The translations under genes and the position numbers were made by a program. The notes beneath the pieces are model-generated. The model was not told where the DNA came from and made no database searches. It saw only the letters and a program-made list of their open reading frames with translations. DNA of 64,000 nucleotides from positions 558,001 through 622,000 of the forward strand of contig CAVRGW010000002.1 in assembly GCA_963720885.1 (NCBI GenBank), given 5' to 3'. Below are positions 27,097-35,975 of the stretch, piece after piece (position 1 is the first letter of the stretch; the number at the start of each line of letters is the position of its first letter). The stretch comes from DATLLN01 sp963720885 (GTDB taxonomy: Bacteria > Actinomycetota > Thermoleophilia > Gaiellales > JAICJC01).

Positions 27097-28244
27097 AGAT
27101 CACCGAGATCGAGGCCATCGTCGTGCAGAAGCCGTCGATCGACACCACCGCGGCCGACGCGATGCAGGACGCATTCATCGTCCGCGTCAAGACGGACGAG
27201 GGGATCACCGGCATCGGCGAGGGCAACCACACCCCGCAGGCGATGAAGGCGGTGGTCGATGCACCCGGATCGCACAGCTGGAGCCAGGGCGTCGGGCAGC
27301 TGCTGATCGGCCAGGATCCGCTGTCTCCCCAGCGGTTGTGGGACACCTTGTACCGCTCCACGGTGATGTCCGGCCGCCGCGGCCTCGGTGTCGCCGTGCT
27401 GGCGGCGATTGACGTTGCCCTGTGGGACATCAAAGGCAAGGCCGAGAACAGGCCCATCTACGAGCTGCTGGGAGGCGCATCGGGCGCGCCGATCCGCCCG
27501 TACAGCAGCCTCTACTTCGGCCCCGGCGAGTACGCCGACACGCTCGACGTGAACCTCCAGAAGATCGCCCGCTCGAGGGAGCTCGGGTTCCCCGCCTACA
27601 AGATCGAGCCGCTGTCCGACTGTGTGCAGACCAACGACCAGATCGTCGACTTCGCACACCGGTCGCGCGACCTCGTCGGCGACGACATGCGCATGCTGAT
27701 CGACGTCGGCCACCGCTGGCAGACGCCGAAGGAGGCGCTCCACACGCTGCGCCGGGTCGAGGACTGCGACCCCGGGTTCATCGAGACCCCGATGTGGCTG
27801 GACGACGTCGAGGGGTACCGCCGGGTGGCGCGTGGATCGTCGATCCCAGTGGCGATCGGCGAGCTGTTCGTCACGCGCAACGAGTTCACCGAGATGATGG
27901 ATCACGGCGCCGTGGACATCGTTCAGCCCAGTGTGATCCGGGTCGGGTTCACGCAGTCGCTGCGCGTGGCCGAGGACGCGCTCGCCCGCGGGCGGCAGGT
28001 CGTCCCGTTCGGCTGGGTGGCGACGACCCTCGGCGTGGTGGCCAACAACCATTTCGCGGCCGCGCTGTCGAACTGCCCGTGGACGGAGTACTGCCACCCC
28101 GAGCTGTACCCGCAGGCCGAGTTGCGCCACAATCTGGTCGGCCCCGAGCCGCAGATCGTGGACGGCGTGTTCCCGCTGCCTCCCGGCCCCGGCCTCGGCG
28201 TGGAGATCGATGACGACGCCCTCGACCACTACCGTGTCGCGTGA
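27093..28244 (+). CDS. Mandelate racemase/muconate lactonizing enzyme-family dehydratase (enolase superfamily) 1
   Basis: 383 residues. Capping domain then TIM barrel with the metal ligands Asp in LIDVGHRW, Glu in FIETPMW and Glu in AIGELFV; the strand-2 lysine is in AYKIEPL. The DVGHRW form, with His after the ligand, is seen among sugar-acid dehydratases of the superfamily. These enzymes abstract the alpha proton of a carboxylate and eliminate water from an aldonate to give a 2-keto-3-deoxy acid. Between the E1 pair and an alcohol dehydrogenase, with ATGA overlap upstream. Exact substrate not determinable. Confidence 0.88.
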   Translation: MKITEIEAIVVQKPSIDTTAADAMQDAFIVRVKTDEGITGIGEGNHTPQAMKAVVDAPGSHSWSQGVGQLLIGQDPLSPQRLWDTLYRSTVMSGRRGLGVAVLAAIDVALWDIKGKAENRPIYELLGGASGAPIRPYSSLYFGPGEYADTLDVNLQKIARSRELGFPAYKIEPLSDCVQTNDQIVDFAHRSRDLVGDDMRMLIDVGHRWQTPKEALHTLRRVEDCDPGFIETPMWLDDVEGYRRVARGSSIPVAIGELFVTRNEFTEMMDHGAVDIVQPSVIRVGFTQSLRVAEDALARGRQVVPFGWVATTLGVVANNHFAAALSNCPWTEYCHPELYPQAELRHNLVGPEPQIVDGVFPLPPGPGLGVEIDDDALDHYRVA

Positions 28245-28251
28245 TCCGCTG

Positions 28252-29265
28252 ATGCGCGCGCTGCTCTACACCGAAGACCGGACGCTCGACGTCGTCGATG
28301 TCCCGACCCAGGAGGTCGCCGCCGGCGACGTGGCCGTGCGCGTCGCGGCCGCCGGGATCTGCGGGTCGGACGTCCACGGCGTGGCGTCGCGGAGCCCGCG
28401 GCGGACGCCGCCGCTGATCATGGGGCACGAGCTGGCGGGCGAGGTGGTGGCCGTCGGCGCAGGCGTGCCCGAGTCGCTGGTCGGCCGCGCGGTGGCCGTC
28501 AATCCGCAGGTGCCGTGTGGGCTCTGCGGCCCCTGCCGGTCGGGGCGCGAGAACGTCTGCCAGAACCGCGAGATGATCGGCGGAACGCGCCCGGGCGGCT
28601 TCGGCGAGCAGCTGACGGTGCCGCTGCGCTGCGTGCACGTGCTGCCGGAGGGCGTCGACCCGATGCTCGCCGTGTTCGCCGAGCCGCTGGCCACGTGCGT
28701 CCACGCGGCTGCCCTGGCCGGCCGCTCCGCGCCGAGCTCCGCGGTCGTCTTCGGCGCCGGGACGATCGGCGTGCTGATGGCGCAGACGCTCCGCCTGATC
28801 GGCACCGGCTGGATCGCCGTCAGCGACATCGACGCCGGGCGCCGCGACCACGTGGCGTCGATCGCCGACGTCGCGTGCGCCCCGGAAGAGCTGGCGGCGG
28901 CCGTCGCTGACCACGGCGGCCTCGAGCTGGCGGTCGACGCGGCGGGCACATCGGCAACCAGGCGCGACTCGGTGCGGCTGCTGGACACGCTGGGCACCGC
29001 GGTGTGGATCGGCATGCACGACCAGGATTCGGAGATCCCGGCGTTCGAGATGGTCGTGCGCGAGCAGCGCGTCCAGGGCTCGTTCGCGTATACGAACCCG
29101 GAGTTCGCGCGAGCCGTGGAGCTGCTGGCATCGGGGCAGCTGGCGCCTGCCGTCACAACCAGCGTCGTCTCCCTAGACGACAGCGGCGACGCGTTCCGGG
29201 CGCTGCTGGAGGGCGTCCCGACCGGGTTCCTGAAGTCGATCGTCGCGCCCGGAACGGCACGGTGA
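28252..29265 (+). CDS. Zinc-dependent alcohol/polyol dehydrogenase (MDR family)
   Basis: 337 residues. Catalytic zinc site: Cys in GICGSDVHG, His-Glu in GHELAGEV, Glu in FAEPLATC. Structural zinc: CGLCGPCRSGRENVC. The NAD(P) fold has VFGAGTIGVLMAQ. This set matches sorbitol/threonine dehydrogenase-type enzymes. The ATG is preferred over upstream in-frame codons because the family starts at the RALLYTEDRTLDVVDVP strand. Eight bases after the dehydratase gene. It probably oxidises a hydroxyl of the same substrate series. Confidence 0.92.
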   Translation: MRALLYTEDRTLDVVDVPTQEVAAGDVAVRVAAAGICGSDVHGVASRSPRRTPPLIMGHELAGEVVAVGAGVPESLVGRAVAVNPQVPCGLCGPCRSGRENVCQNREMIGGTRPGGFGEQLTVPLRCVHVLPEGVDPMLAVFAEPLATCVHAAALAGRSAPSSAVVFGAGTIGVLMAQTLRLIGTGWIAVSDIDAGRRDHVASIADVACAPEELAAAVADHGGLELAVDAAGTSATRRDSVRLLDTLGTAVWIGMHDQDSEIPAFEMVVREQRVQGSFAYTNPEFARAVELLASGQLAPAVTTSVVSLDDSGDAFRALLEGVPTGFLKSIVAPGTAR

Positions 29266-29266
29266 C

Positions 29267-29911
29267 GTGGTGGCCCTCAGCCATCTGACCATCCAGCAGG
29301 CCGTGGCCGACGCGGTGCGCACCCGCATCATCAGCGGGAAGCTGCCCGCGGGCGAGCGCATCGACCAGGACGCGCTGGCCGCCGAGTTCTCGGTCAGCCG
29401 GATGCCGGTGCGCGAGGCGCTCCGCCAGCTCGGTGCAGAGGGGTTCGTCACCATCGTCCCGCACCGCGGCGCGATCGTGACCGCGCTCAGCCCGTCGGAG
29501 GTCGAGGAGATCTACGAGATCCGCGCGGCGCTCGAAGGCGTCGCCGCCAGGCACGCCAGCCGCGAGCTGTCGCCGTCCGACCTGACCGCGCTGCGGGCGA
29601 TCCTTGCCGCCATGCGCAACGAGGACGACATCGACCGTTGGGTCGCGCTCAACGCCGACTTCCACGACACCATCAACCGGGCGTCGGAGCGGCCGCGCCT
29701 GCTGGAGCTGATCCAGCGCTTCCGCGAACAGTCGCAGCCGTACATCCGGCTCTACGTTCAGCGCCTGCACAGGAGCGCGCAGGCCCGAAAGGAGCACAAG
29801 GCGATCCTGGACGCCCTGGCGACGCATGACGCCGACGCCGCCGAGTCGGCGGTGCGCGCACACCTGATCTCCACCGGCCGCGCCGTGGCCGGGTTCGCCC
29901 GCGAGGTCTAG
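29267..29911 (+). CDS. GntR-family regulator, FadR subfamily (FCD domain)
   Basis: 214 residues. N-terminal winged helix (TRIISGKLPAGERIDQDALA, FSVSRMPVREALRQLGAEGFV) and C-terminal all-helical FCD domain with the metal/ligand residues in LNADFHDTI and RKEHKAILDAL. FCD regulators sense small organic acids, commonly the substrate or an intermediate of the adjacent pathway. Last gene of the E1-dehydratase-ADH operon. Palindromes TTGATCATNGATCAW in both flanking divergent promoters are the proposed operators. The stop overlaps the convergent lyase gene. Confidence 0.94.
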   Translation: MVALSHLTIQQAVADAVRTRIISGKLPAGERIDQDALAAEFSVSRMPVREALRQLGAEGFVTIVPHRGAIVTALSPSEVEEIYEIRAALEGVAARHASRELSPSDLTALRAILAAMRNEDDIDRWVALNADFHDTINRASERPRLLELIQRFREQSQPYIRLYVQRLHRSAQARKEHKAILDALATHDADAAESAVRAHLISTGRAVAGFAREV

Positions 29912-30825
29912 CGGAGGGCGCCGGCCCGCTCGCGCGCGGAAGCGTGCGCGGCGACCACGGCAGCGGCCTCGTCCTCGGCGATCCGCCGCAGCGGCGAGCG
30001 CACGGCCGTGCCGGCGATCACGCCGTCGGCGGCCAGCACCGCCTTCAGCCGGCTTCGGAAGTCGCGTAACGGCGGCGCGAACAGCAACTCGAGGTACGGG
30101 TCGAACGCCGCCTGCAGCGCGGACGCCTCGTCCGAGGCGCGGCGCTCCCAGAGCGCCGAGTAGACGGCCGCGTCACTTGCGGCCGCGGCCAGCATCGCGC
30201 CGTCGGCGCCCATACGCAGCGAGTCGAGGATGAACGAGTCCTGGCCGGACAACAGCGCAACTTCGTGCGCCTCTCCGGCAAACACCCGAGCCGATCGCGC
30301 GAATCCCTGACGGCTCCACGACGACTCCTTGATCGCCTGGACGCCCGGCACGTCGGCCAGCCGGAGCAGCACGTCGGGCTCGAACGTCACCCCCAGGCCG
30401 GCCGGCGCCTGGTAGGCGATCAGCGGCACGTTCGTCGCCCCGGCGATCGCCTCGTAGTAGGCCACCACCGGCTCGGCCGCCAGGGGGGCGCCGAGGAATG
30501 CCGGCGGGGTGAACACCTGGAACGCGGCCGCGCCGAGCTCGCCGGCCGCGCGCGCCTCGTCCGCGACCTCCGGCGTGTGGCCGGGCAGCAGCCCGGCGGT
30601 CACCGTGACGCGATCCCCGATCCGCTCGACGGCGAACCGCAGCACCTGCTCACGCTCGCGCCGTGTGAGCAGCCCGCCCTCCCCGGTGTCGGCATTCACC
30701 ACGACGCCGGTCAGCCCGCATCCGGGAAACGTCTCGAGGTGCGACTCCAGCGAGTCCCAGTCGATCGACTCGTCGTCGTGCAGCGGCAGCGCCACTCCCG
30801 CGATGGTGCCCGCCCAGTCGATCAT
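29908..30825 (-). CDS. Dihydrodipicolinate synthase-family lyase (KDG-aldolase-like)
   Basis: 305 residues, (beta/alpha)8 class I aldolase. The Schiff-base lysine is in QAIKESSWS; the conserved tyrosine is in LIAYQAP. GDRVTVTAGLLPGHT and GADGAMLAAAAS match the family. N-acetylneuraminate lyases, DHDPS and 2-keto-3-deoxy-sugar-acid aldolases/dehydratases share this fold; beside enolase-superfamily dehydratases, cleavage or dehydration of a 2-keto-3-deoxy acid is the likely role. ATG overlaps the upstream stop (ATGA). Confidence 0.9.
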   Translation of the reverse strand: MIDWAGTIAGVALPLHDDESIDWDSLESHLETFPGCGLTGVVVNADTGEGGLLTRREREQVLRFAVERIGDRVTVTAGLLPGHTPEVADEARAAGELGAAAFQVFTPPAFLGAPLAAEPVVAYYEAIAGATNVPLIAYQAPAGLGVTFEPDVLLRLADVPGVQAIKESSWSRQGFARSARVFAGEAHEVALLSGQDSFILDSLRMGADGAMLAAAASDAAVYSALWERRASDEASALQAAFDPYLELLFAPPLRDFRSRLKAVLAADGVIAGTAVRSPLRRIAEDEAAAVVAAHASARERAGALR

Positions 30826-31934
30826 CGCTCGCACGTGAAGGACGCCAGCTCGGCGGCGGCCATCCGCTCCCAGTCGACGTCGATGCCCAGGCCGGGTGCG
30901 GTCGGCGCCTCGACGTGCCCGTCCGCAGTGATCGCGTACGGGTTGTGCACGCCGTACTCGTGCGGCTCAGACGGCACCGGGAACTCGAACATGCCGGTGC
31001 CGGCGACGCCCAGCCCGAGGTGCAGGTTGGCGGCCTGGATCAGCGTGTAGCCCCAGCTCTGCAGCTCCGTCCAGAGGCCCGCGCCCTCGGCCAGGGCGAT
31101 CAGCTTGCGGCAGGGCGTGAACCCGCCGGCGACGGTGGCGTCGGTGCGCAGCGCATCCCACGGGTGCAGGCGAAGCGCTGTCGAGACCGACTGCAGGTCG
31201 AGGATGGTGTTGCCTGCGGCGATGATCGGCACCCCGGCGCGGCGGCGCAGCTCCGCATAGCCCTCCACGTCCTGATCGGGCAACGGCGCCTCCAGCCAGG
31301 CGAACCCCATCGCGTCCAGCTCGCGTGCGACCCGCAGCGCCGACACCCGGTCGTACCGCTGCTCGGCGTCGTGCATCATCCTGACGCCCGACCCGGCGTG
31401 GGCGTCGTGCACCTTGCGCAGCATGTCCAGGTCGCGGTCGGCCTCGCACCAGGCGTGGAACTTGACCGCACGGAATCCGCGCTCGAGCAGCTCGCCGACG
31501 AACGCGACGTACGCGTCGGCGTCCGCCAGCAGCGGCGTCGATGCGTACGCCGGAAGCCGCGTCCGCGAGCCGCCCAGCAGCTGATGTAACGGGACGCCGG
31601 CTCGCTGCGCGACGATGTCCCAGAGGGCGATGTCGAGCGCAGACTGCGCACCCAGCAGCACCTCGAGGGCCAGGTCCTGCAGCCCGTACCAGACCGCCTC
31701 GCGCTCCATCGGGTCGGCCCCGAGCACGCGCGGCGCAAGATGGCGCAGCGTCTCCAGGATCGCCAGGTCGAACCTGCCCGTGGAGTAGGACGGCGTGGCG
31801 CCGACGCCCTCGAACCCCTGGTCGTCGAACATCCTGACGATGGTCAGCGTGCCGTACTGCTGATCGAGGTCCGACGCCCAGCTGTACCGGTCGACGTCGG
31901 GGCCGACGGCCCGCACTTCGATCCGCTCGATCAC
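30822..31934 (-). CDS. Enolase-superfamily dehydratase 2 with Asp-Glu-Asn metal site
   Basis: 370 residues from the GTG chosen here. Barrel motifs: AVKFHAW (strand-2 lysine, then His), MMHDAEQRYD (Asp ligand), WLEAPLPDQDVEGY (Glu ligand), and IIAAGNTILD, where the third ligand is Asn rather than Glu. A D-E-N ligand set is known in D-glucarate dehydratase, so this may act on an aldarate or related diacid. It is divergent from the paralogues in the cluster. An in-frame ATG six codons upstream lies inside the palindrome TTGATCATAGATCAT, so the operator would overlap the start region. First gene of a two-gene operon with the lyase. Confidence 0.85.
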   Translation of the reverse strand: MIERIEVRAVGPDVDRYSWASDLDQQYGTLTIVRMFDDQGFEGVGATPSYSTGRFDLAILETLRHLAPRVLGADPMEREAVWYGLQDLALEVLLGAQSALDIALWDIVAQRAGVPLHQLLGGSRTRLPAYASTPLLADADAYVAFVGELLERGFRAVKFHAWCEADRDLDMLRKVHDAHAGSGVRMMHDAEQRYDRVSALRVARELDAMGFAWLEAPLPDQDVEGYAELRRRAGVPIIAAGNTILDLQSVSTALRLHPWDALRTDATVAGGFTPCRKLIALAEGAGLWTELQSWGYTLIQAANLHLGLGVAGTGMFEFPVPSEPHEYGVHNPYAITADGHVEAPTAPGLGIDVDWERMAAAELASFTCER

Positions 31935-31937
31935 GAT

Positions 31938-31952
31938 TTGATCATAGATCAT
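31938..31952. promoter_or_regulatory. Predicted GntR operator, copy 2
   Basis: TTGATCATAGATCAT (half-sites TGATC and GATCA, three-base spacer) matches 13 of 15 bases of the perfect palindrome at 25.1 kb. It lies directly before the dehydratase-2 start, where bound repressor would block transcription. Confidence 0.65.
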
Positions 31953-32017
31953 CTCGGGGTCGCGGGTTCGCTTGACGCCCGCGTCCGCCATCGCATATGC
32001 TCGTGCCGGTCGTGGAA

Positions 32018-32031
32018 GGCAAACGTTTGTC
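32018..32031. promoter_or_regulatory. LacI-type operator CAAACGTTTG at the SDR start
   Basis: GGCAAACGTTTGTC contains the perfect palindrome CAAACGTTTG, the core form bound by PurR/LacI-family proteins. It overlaps the ribosome-binding site and the TTG start of the following SDR. Confidence 0.55.
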
Positions 32032-32815
32032 CCAGCAGGGCCGGCACATCATCGTCACCGGCGGAGGCCGCGGCATCGGCGAGGCCGTCGCCCGCCGGTT
32101 CGCGGCGGATGGCGCCGACGTGATGCTGATGGCGCGCACGGCGTCGGAGGTCGAAGCGGTCGCCGCGTCGATCGCGGAGAGTGGCGGCAGCGCGTGGGCG
32201 CACACGGCGGACGTCAGCGACCCGGAGCAGGTGCAGGCTGCGGTGGACGCCGCCGCCGAGCGCTGGGACGGACGTATCGACGTGCTCGTCAACAATGCGG
32301 GGATCGACCATGACCAGGCGTTCCTCGACTTCGAGCACGAGCGCTGGCAGGCGGTGATCGGCGTCAACCTGACCGGCCCGTTCCTGATGTCGCAGGCGGT
32401 CGGACGAGTGATGGCGAAGACCGGCGGCGGCGCGATCGTGCACATCTCGTCGATCGACGCTCTGGGTGCGGATGGGACGCAGGTCGCGTACAACGCGTCG
32501 AAGGCCGGCCTGCTCGGGCTCAACCGGACGATGGCCATGGAGCTCGCGCCGCACGGTATCCGCTCGAACGTCGTCAACCCGGGCTACACGGCGACGCCCC
32601 TCACCCGGCAGTACGTCGGAGAGAAGATGTACGAGTACATGACGACCAGCTTCGCCCGCGTGCCGCAGGGCCGGATGGCAACGCCCGAGGAGATCGCCGC
32701 GGCGGTCGTGTTTCTCGCCTCCGACGACGCCGCCGCCATCACGGGCACCGACCTCACCGTCGACGGCGGCACGACGGCGAACCTCTTCATCGTCGAGACC
32801 GTCCCCGAGGGCTAG
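32027..32815 (+). CDS. SDR-family oxidoreductase
   Basis: 262 residues from a TTG start, favoured because GGAAGG lies seven bases before it and because LSQQGRHIIVTGGGRGIG then begins like other SDRs. An upstream ATG (31997) without a ribosome site is the alternative. Motifs: TGGGRGIG, NNAG (LVNNAGIDHDQ), Ser in HISSIDA, YNASK. ARTASE after strand 2 suggests NADP(H). First gene of a four-gene plus-strand operon with a solute-binding-like protein, a dehydratase and a lactonase. Confidence 0.9.
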   Translation: MSQQGRHIIVTGGGRGIGEAVARRFAADGADVMLMARTASEVEAVAASIAESGGSAWAHTADVSDPEQVQAAVDAAAERWDGRIDVLVNNAGIDHDQAFLDFEHERWQAVIGVNLTGPFLMSQAVGRVMAKTGGGAIVHISSIDALGADGTQVAYNASKAGLLGLNRTMAMELAPHGIRSNVVNPGYTATPLTRQYVGEKMYEYMTTSFARVPQGRMATPEEIAAAVVFLASDDAAAITGTDLTVDGGTTANLFIVETVPEG

Positions 32816-32816
32816 C

Positions 32817-33917
32817 GTGCTGCGCGCGCTGGGCTGGGATCACCCGCGCTGCATGTCGCCCATGCGGGCGTGCGCAGAGCGGTGGCGGGAGATGACGGGC
32901 GTCGACATCGCCTGGGAGGCCCGGTCGCTGGAGGCGTTCGGCGACCAGCCGCTCGAGGAGGCCGCTGCGGGCTACGACCTGATCGTGATCGACCACCCGT
33001 TCTGCGGACGCGCCGCCGCCACCCGCTGCCTGACGCCACTCGACGAGCTGCTCGACGGCTCGGCGCTGGACGAGCTGCGCGCCGGCGCGGTCGGCCCCAG
33101 CCACGAATCGTACGACTACGCCGGCCACCAGTGGGGCCTCGCGACCGACGCCGCATGCCAGGTGTCGGCGGTCCGCGACGACCTGCTCGACGGCGAGCCG
33201 GCGCCGGCGACATGGGGCGATGTGCTCGAGCTCGCCCGCCGCCGGCCGGGCGCGGTCGCGCTGCCGCTCTCCCCACCCCACGCCATCTCCAGCTGGCTCA
33301 GCATCTCCGCGGCGCACGGCGCGGAGCCGTTCGCCGACGCGAGCGTCTCGGAGGAGGCCACGGCGACGCTGGCCGAGCTGGCGCGGGTCGGCCCGGCCGA
33401 GGCGCTGGGCTGGGAGCCGCCCGACATACTCGGCCGGCTGACGACCACGGACGAGATCGCCTGCGTGCCGCTGACCTATGGCTACAGCACCTACTCGTCG
33501 TCGGCCGAGCGGCCCTGCCGGTTCGCCGACGTGCCGGTCGTCGACGGCGTTCCCCGCGGCGCGGTGCTCGGAGGGGCCGGCCTGGCGGTCTCCGCGGCGT
33601 CGTCCCAGCCCGGCCCGGCGGCGGAGTTCGCCGCCTGGGCGAGCGGCGCGGACGCTCAGCGCGAGATCGTCGCCCGCACCGGCGGGCAGCCCGGCCACCG
33701 CTCGGCGTGGGACGACCCGGAGCTCGACCGGATCTCCGGCGGGTTCTACTCTGGCACCCGCGCCTCGATCGACGGCGCGTGGGTGCGGCCGCGCGAGGAG
33801 TGGTGGCCGGTGCTCCAGCTCGACGCCGGACGCCTGCTGACCGAGAACCTGCTCGCCGGTGACGTGCGGTCGCTGACCGACCGGCTCCGCGAGCTTCACA
33901 GGAGGCACAGCGCATGA
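32817..33917 (+). CDS. Solute-binding-protein-like protein without a signal peptide
   Basis: 366 residues, two-lobed fold of family 1 extracellular sugar-binding proteins: LGWDHPRCMSPMRACAERW, DLIVIDHPF, GLATDAACQVSAVRDDLL, PLTYGYSTYSS and AAEFAAWASGADAQREIV. The chain begins directly at the first strand of lobe 1; no signal peptide or lipobox exists, and the upstream sequence belongs to the SDR one base away. No ABC permease or ATPase genes are near. It may therefore be a cytoplasmic sugar-acid sensor or carrier protein rather than a transport component. Stop overlaps the next ATG. Confidence 0.8.
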   Translation: MLRALGWDHPRCMSPMRACAERWREMTGVDIAWEARSLEAFGDQPLEEAAAGYDLIVIDHPFCGRAAATRCLTPLDELLDGSALDELRAGAVGPSHESYDYAGHQWGLATDAACQVSAVRDDLLDGEPAPATWGDVLELARRRPGAVALPLSPPHAISSWLSISAAHGAEPFADASVSEEATATLAELARVGPAEALGWEPPDILGRLTTTDEIACVPLTYGYSTYSSSAERPCRFADVPVVDGVPRGAVLGGAGLAVSAASSQPGPAAEFAAWASGADAQREIVARTGGQPGHRSAWDDPELDRISGGFYSGTRASIDGAWVRPREEWWPVLQLDAGRLLTENLLAGDVRSLTDRLRELHRRHSA

Positions 33918-35104
33918 AGATCACCGGCGTCGACTGCCACATCCTGCTCGACCCCGGCTACGAGCGGGACGCAACCAGCTCGAACCAGGACGACATCGTC
34001 GTCGAGGTGCACACGGACGAGGGCATCACCGGGATCGGCGAGACCGACCTGAACGCCTGGGTCGCCCGCGAGTGCATCGAGGCGCCCGGCACGCACACGA
34101 TGGACCTCGGCCTGAGGCAGACGGTGATCGGCATGGATCCGCTCGATCCCGTTGCCGTGTGGGACAAACTGTATGTCGGCACCGCGATGACCGGGCGCCG
34201 CGGCGCGGTCGTCCACGCGCTGGGCGCGATCGACATGGCGCTCTGGGATATCTGCGGCAAGGCCGCGGGCGTCCCCACCTGGCAGCTGCTCGGTGATCGC
34301 GCGCGCGACTCGTTCCGGCCTTACGCCTCACTCCTGCCGAAGGCCGACGGCGACTTCGACGAGTTCAGCCAGACGCTGGTCGACCAGGCGGCATGGGCCA
34401 AGGGGCTTGGCTTCCGGGCCGCCAAGCTGGAGATCCTGATCACCGGGCCGTACGCGCACTCCGGCCTCGACATCCCGGATTCGCGGATGGTCGAGACGAT
34501 CGCCGGAGTCCGCAAGGAGGTCGGGACCGACTTCGCGATCATGGTCGACGTGGCGTACGCATGGAATGACGTCGGCCACGCGCTCGAGGTGATCGAGAGC
34601 TGGGCCGACCTCGACGTGTTCTTCGTCGAGACGCCGCTGTGGGCCGACGATCTCGAGGGGTATGCCGAGCTGGCGCGACGGTCGCCGACGCCGATCGCGG
34701 CCGGCGAGTGGCTGGCCACGCGGTACGAGTTCCTCGACCTGATGGACCGGGGCGGCGTGCACGTCGCCCAGCCGGACGTCGGCCGGGTCGGCGGGCTGAC
34801 CGAGGCCCGCCGTGTCTGCGACCTCGCCGCCGAGCGCGACCGGCTGATCGTCCCCCACGGCTGGAAGACGGGGATCACCGTCGCGGCGACCGCCCACCTG
34901 GCGGCCGTCACGCCGCACATGCCGTTCTTCGAGTACGTGCCGCAGCAGGTCGCGGAGTCGCGGCTGCGGCGCGAGCTGGTGACCGACGAGCTGACGCTGG
35001 TCGACGGCGAACTCGCCCTGCCCGCGCGTCCCGGGCTGGGCATCGAGCTGAACCGGGACGTGCTGGAGGAGTTCGAGCAGGCAGCGAAACGCGTCCGTCC
35101 CTGA
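33914..35104 (+). CDS. Enolase-superfamily dehydratase 3
   Basis: 396 residues. Metal ligands Asp in MVDVAYAW, Glu in FVETPLWADDLEGY and Glu in AAGEWLATRYEF; catalytic region VPHGWKTGI supplies His; strand-2 lysine in AAKLEI. N-terminal capping domain has DEGITGIGETDLNAW and TMTGRRGAVVHALGAIDMALWD-like spacing. It is a close paralogue of dehydratase 4 at 36.6 kb (same ETPLW, GEW and HxWKTG blocks). Probably dehydrates an aldonate. ATGA overlap with the solute-binding-like gene. Confidence 0.88.
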   Translation: MKITGVDCHILLDPGYERDATSSNQDDIVVEVHTDEGITGIGETDLNAWVARECIEAPGTHTMDLGLRQTVIGMDPLDPVAVWDKLYVGTAMTGRRGAVVHALGAIDMALWDICGKAAGVPTWQLLGDRARDSFRPYASLLPKADGDFDEFSQTLVDQAAWAKGLGFRAAKLEILITGPYAHSGLDIPDSRMVETIAGVRKEVGTDFAIMVDVAYAWNDVGHALEVIESWADLDVFFVETPLWADDLEGYAELARRSPTPIAAGEWLATRYEFLDLMDRGGVHVAQPDVGRVGGLTEARRVCDLAAERDRLIVPHGWKTGITVAATAHLAAVTPHMPFFEYVPQQVAESRLRRELVTDELTLVDGELALPARPGLGIELNRDVLEEFEQAAKRVRP

Positions 35105-35128
35105 CGGCGCTCCACGAAAGGAATCCCG

Positions 35129-35974
35129 ATGGCTTCTCTCTCAGACCTGTACGTGATCGCGGCGCCGCTCGACCATCCCGAGGGCATCGCCACCGGGCCG
35201 GACGGCGAGCTCTACGCCGGCGGCGAGGCGGGCCAGGTGTACCGCATCGACCAGGCGGCCGGCGCGCCTGTCGAGATCGCGAACACCGGCGGCTTCGCGC
35301 TCGGGCTGGCCCACGACGCGGCCGGCATGATCTACGTCTGCAACATCGGCGAGACACCGGCGATCGTGCGCGTCAACCCGGACACCGGCGACATCACCAC
35401 CTGGTGCGACTCGGCGGACGGCCAGCCGCTGGAGACGCCCAACTGGTGCGCCTTCGCGCCGGACGGGACGCTCTGGTTCACCGACTCCGGCACCGAGGAT
35501 CTGAACATCCAGAACGGCCGGCTGATCCGCGTGCCGCGAGGCGGCGGGGACGGTCAGGTGGTCGACGTCGGCCGGCCGCTGCACTTCCCGAACGGCATGT
35601 GCGTCGACCCGGACGGCGAGGTCGCGTTCCTGGAGACCCTGACGCCCCGGCTGTCGAAGGTGGTCGACGGCCGCGCGGAGCTGATCGCCGACCTCGCCGG
35701 CACCTCGCCGGACGGCGTCACCGTCTGCGCAGACGGCGGCTACCTGGTCGCGATCTACTACCCGTTCCAGCTGCTGTACGTGCCGCCGGAGGGCGGCCGC
35801 GTCGACATGATCCTGGACGACCCGACGGGCATTCACATCCCGATGCCGACCAACGTCACCTTCTACGGCGAGGGCCTGACCAAGCTGGCCATCGGATCGC
35901 TGGGCGGCATGGTGGTGAAGGGCATCGAGCTGGGTATCGCCGGCAAGCCGCTCAACTACCCGGAGCAGCCGTAG
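35129..35974 (+). CDS. SMP-30/gluconolactonase-family lactonase
   Basis: 281 residues, six-bladed propeller. Metal-site residues of the family are visible: Glu in DHPEGIA, Asn in HFPNGM, and Asp in SPDGVTVC. Such enzymes open sugar lactones to aldonates, which fits the neighbouring dehydratase. ATG is preceded by AAAGGA. It ends two bases before a strong hairpin. Some members are strictosidine-synthase-like, but the gene context favours lactonase. Confidence 0.88.
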   Translation: MASLSDLYVIAAPLDHPEGIATGPDGELYAGGEAGQVYRIDQAAGAPVEIANTGGFALGLAHDAAGMIYVCNIGETPAIVRVNPDTGDITTWCDSADGQPLETPNWCAFAPDGTLWFTDSGTEDLNIQNGRLIRVPRGGGDGQVVDVGRPLHFPNGMCVDPDGEVAFLETLTPRLSKVVDGRAELIADLAGTSPDGVTVCADGGYLVAIYYPFQLLYVPPEGGRVDMILDDPTGIHIPMPTNVTFYGEGLTKLAIGSLGGMVVKGIELGIAGKPLNYPEQP

Positions 35975-35975
35975 C

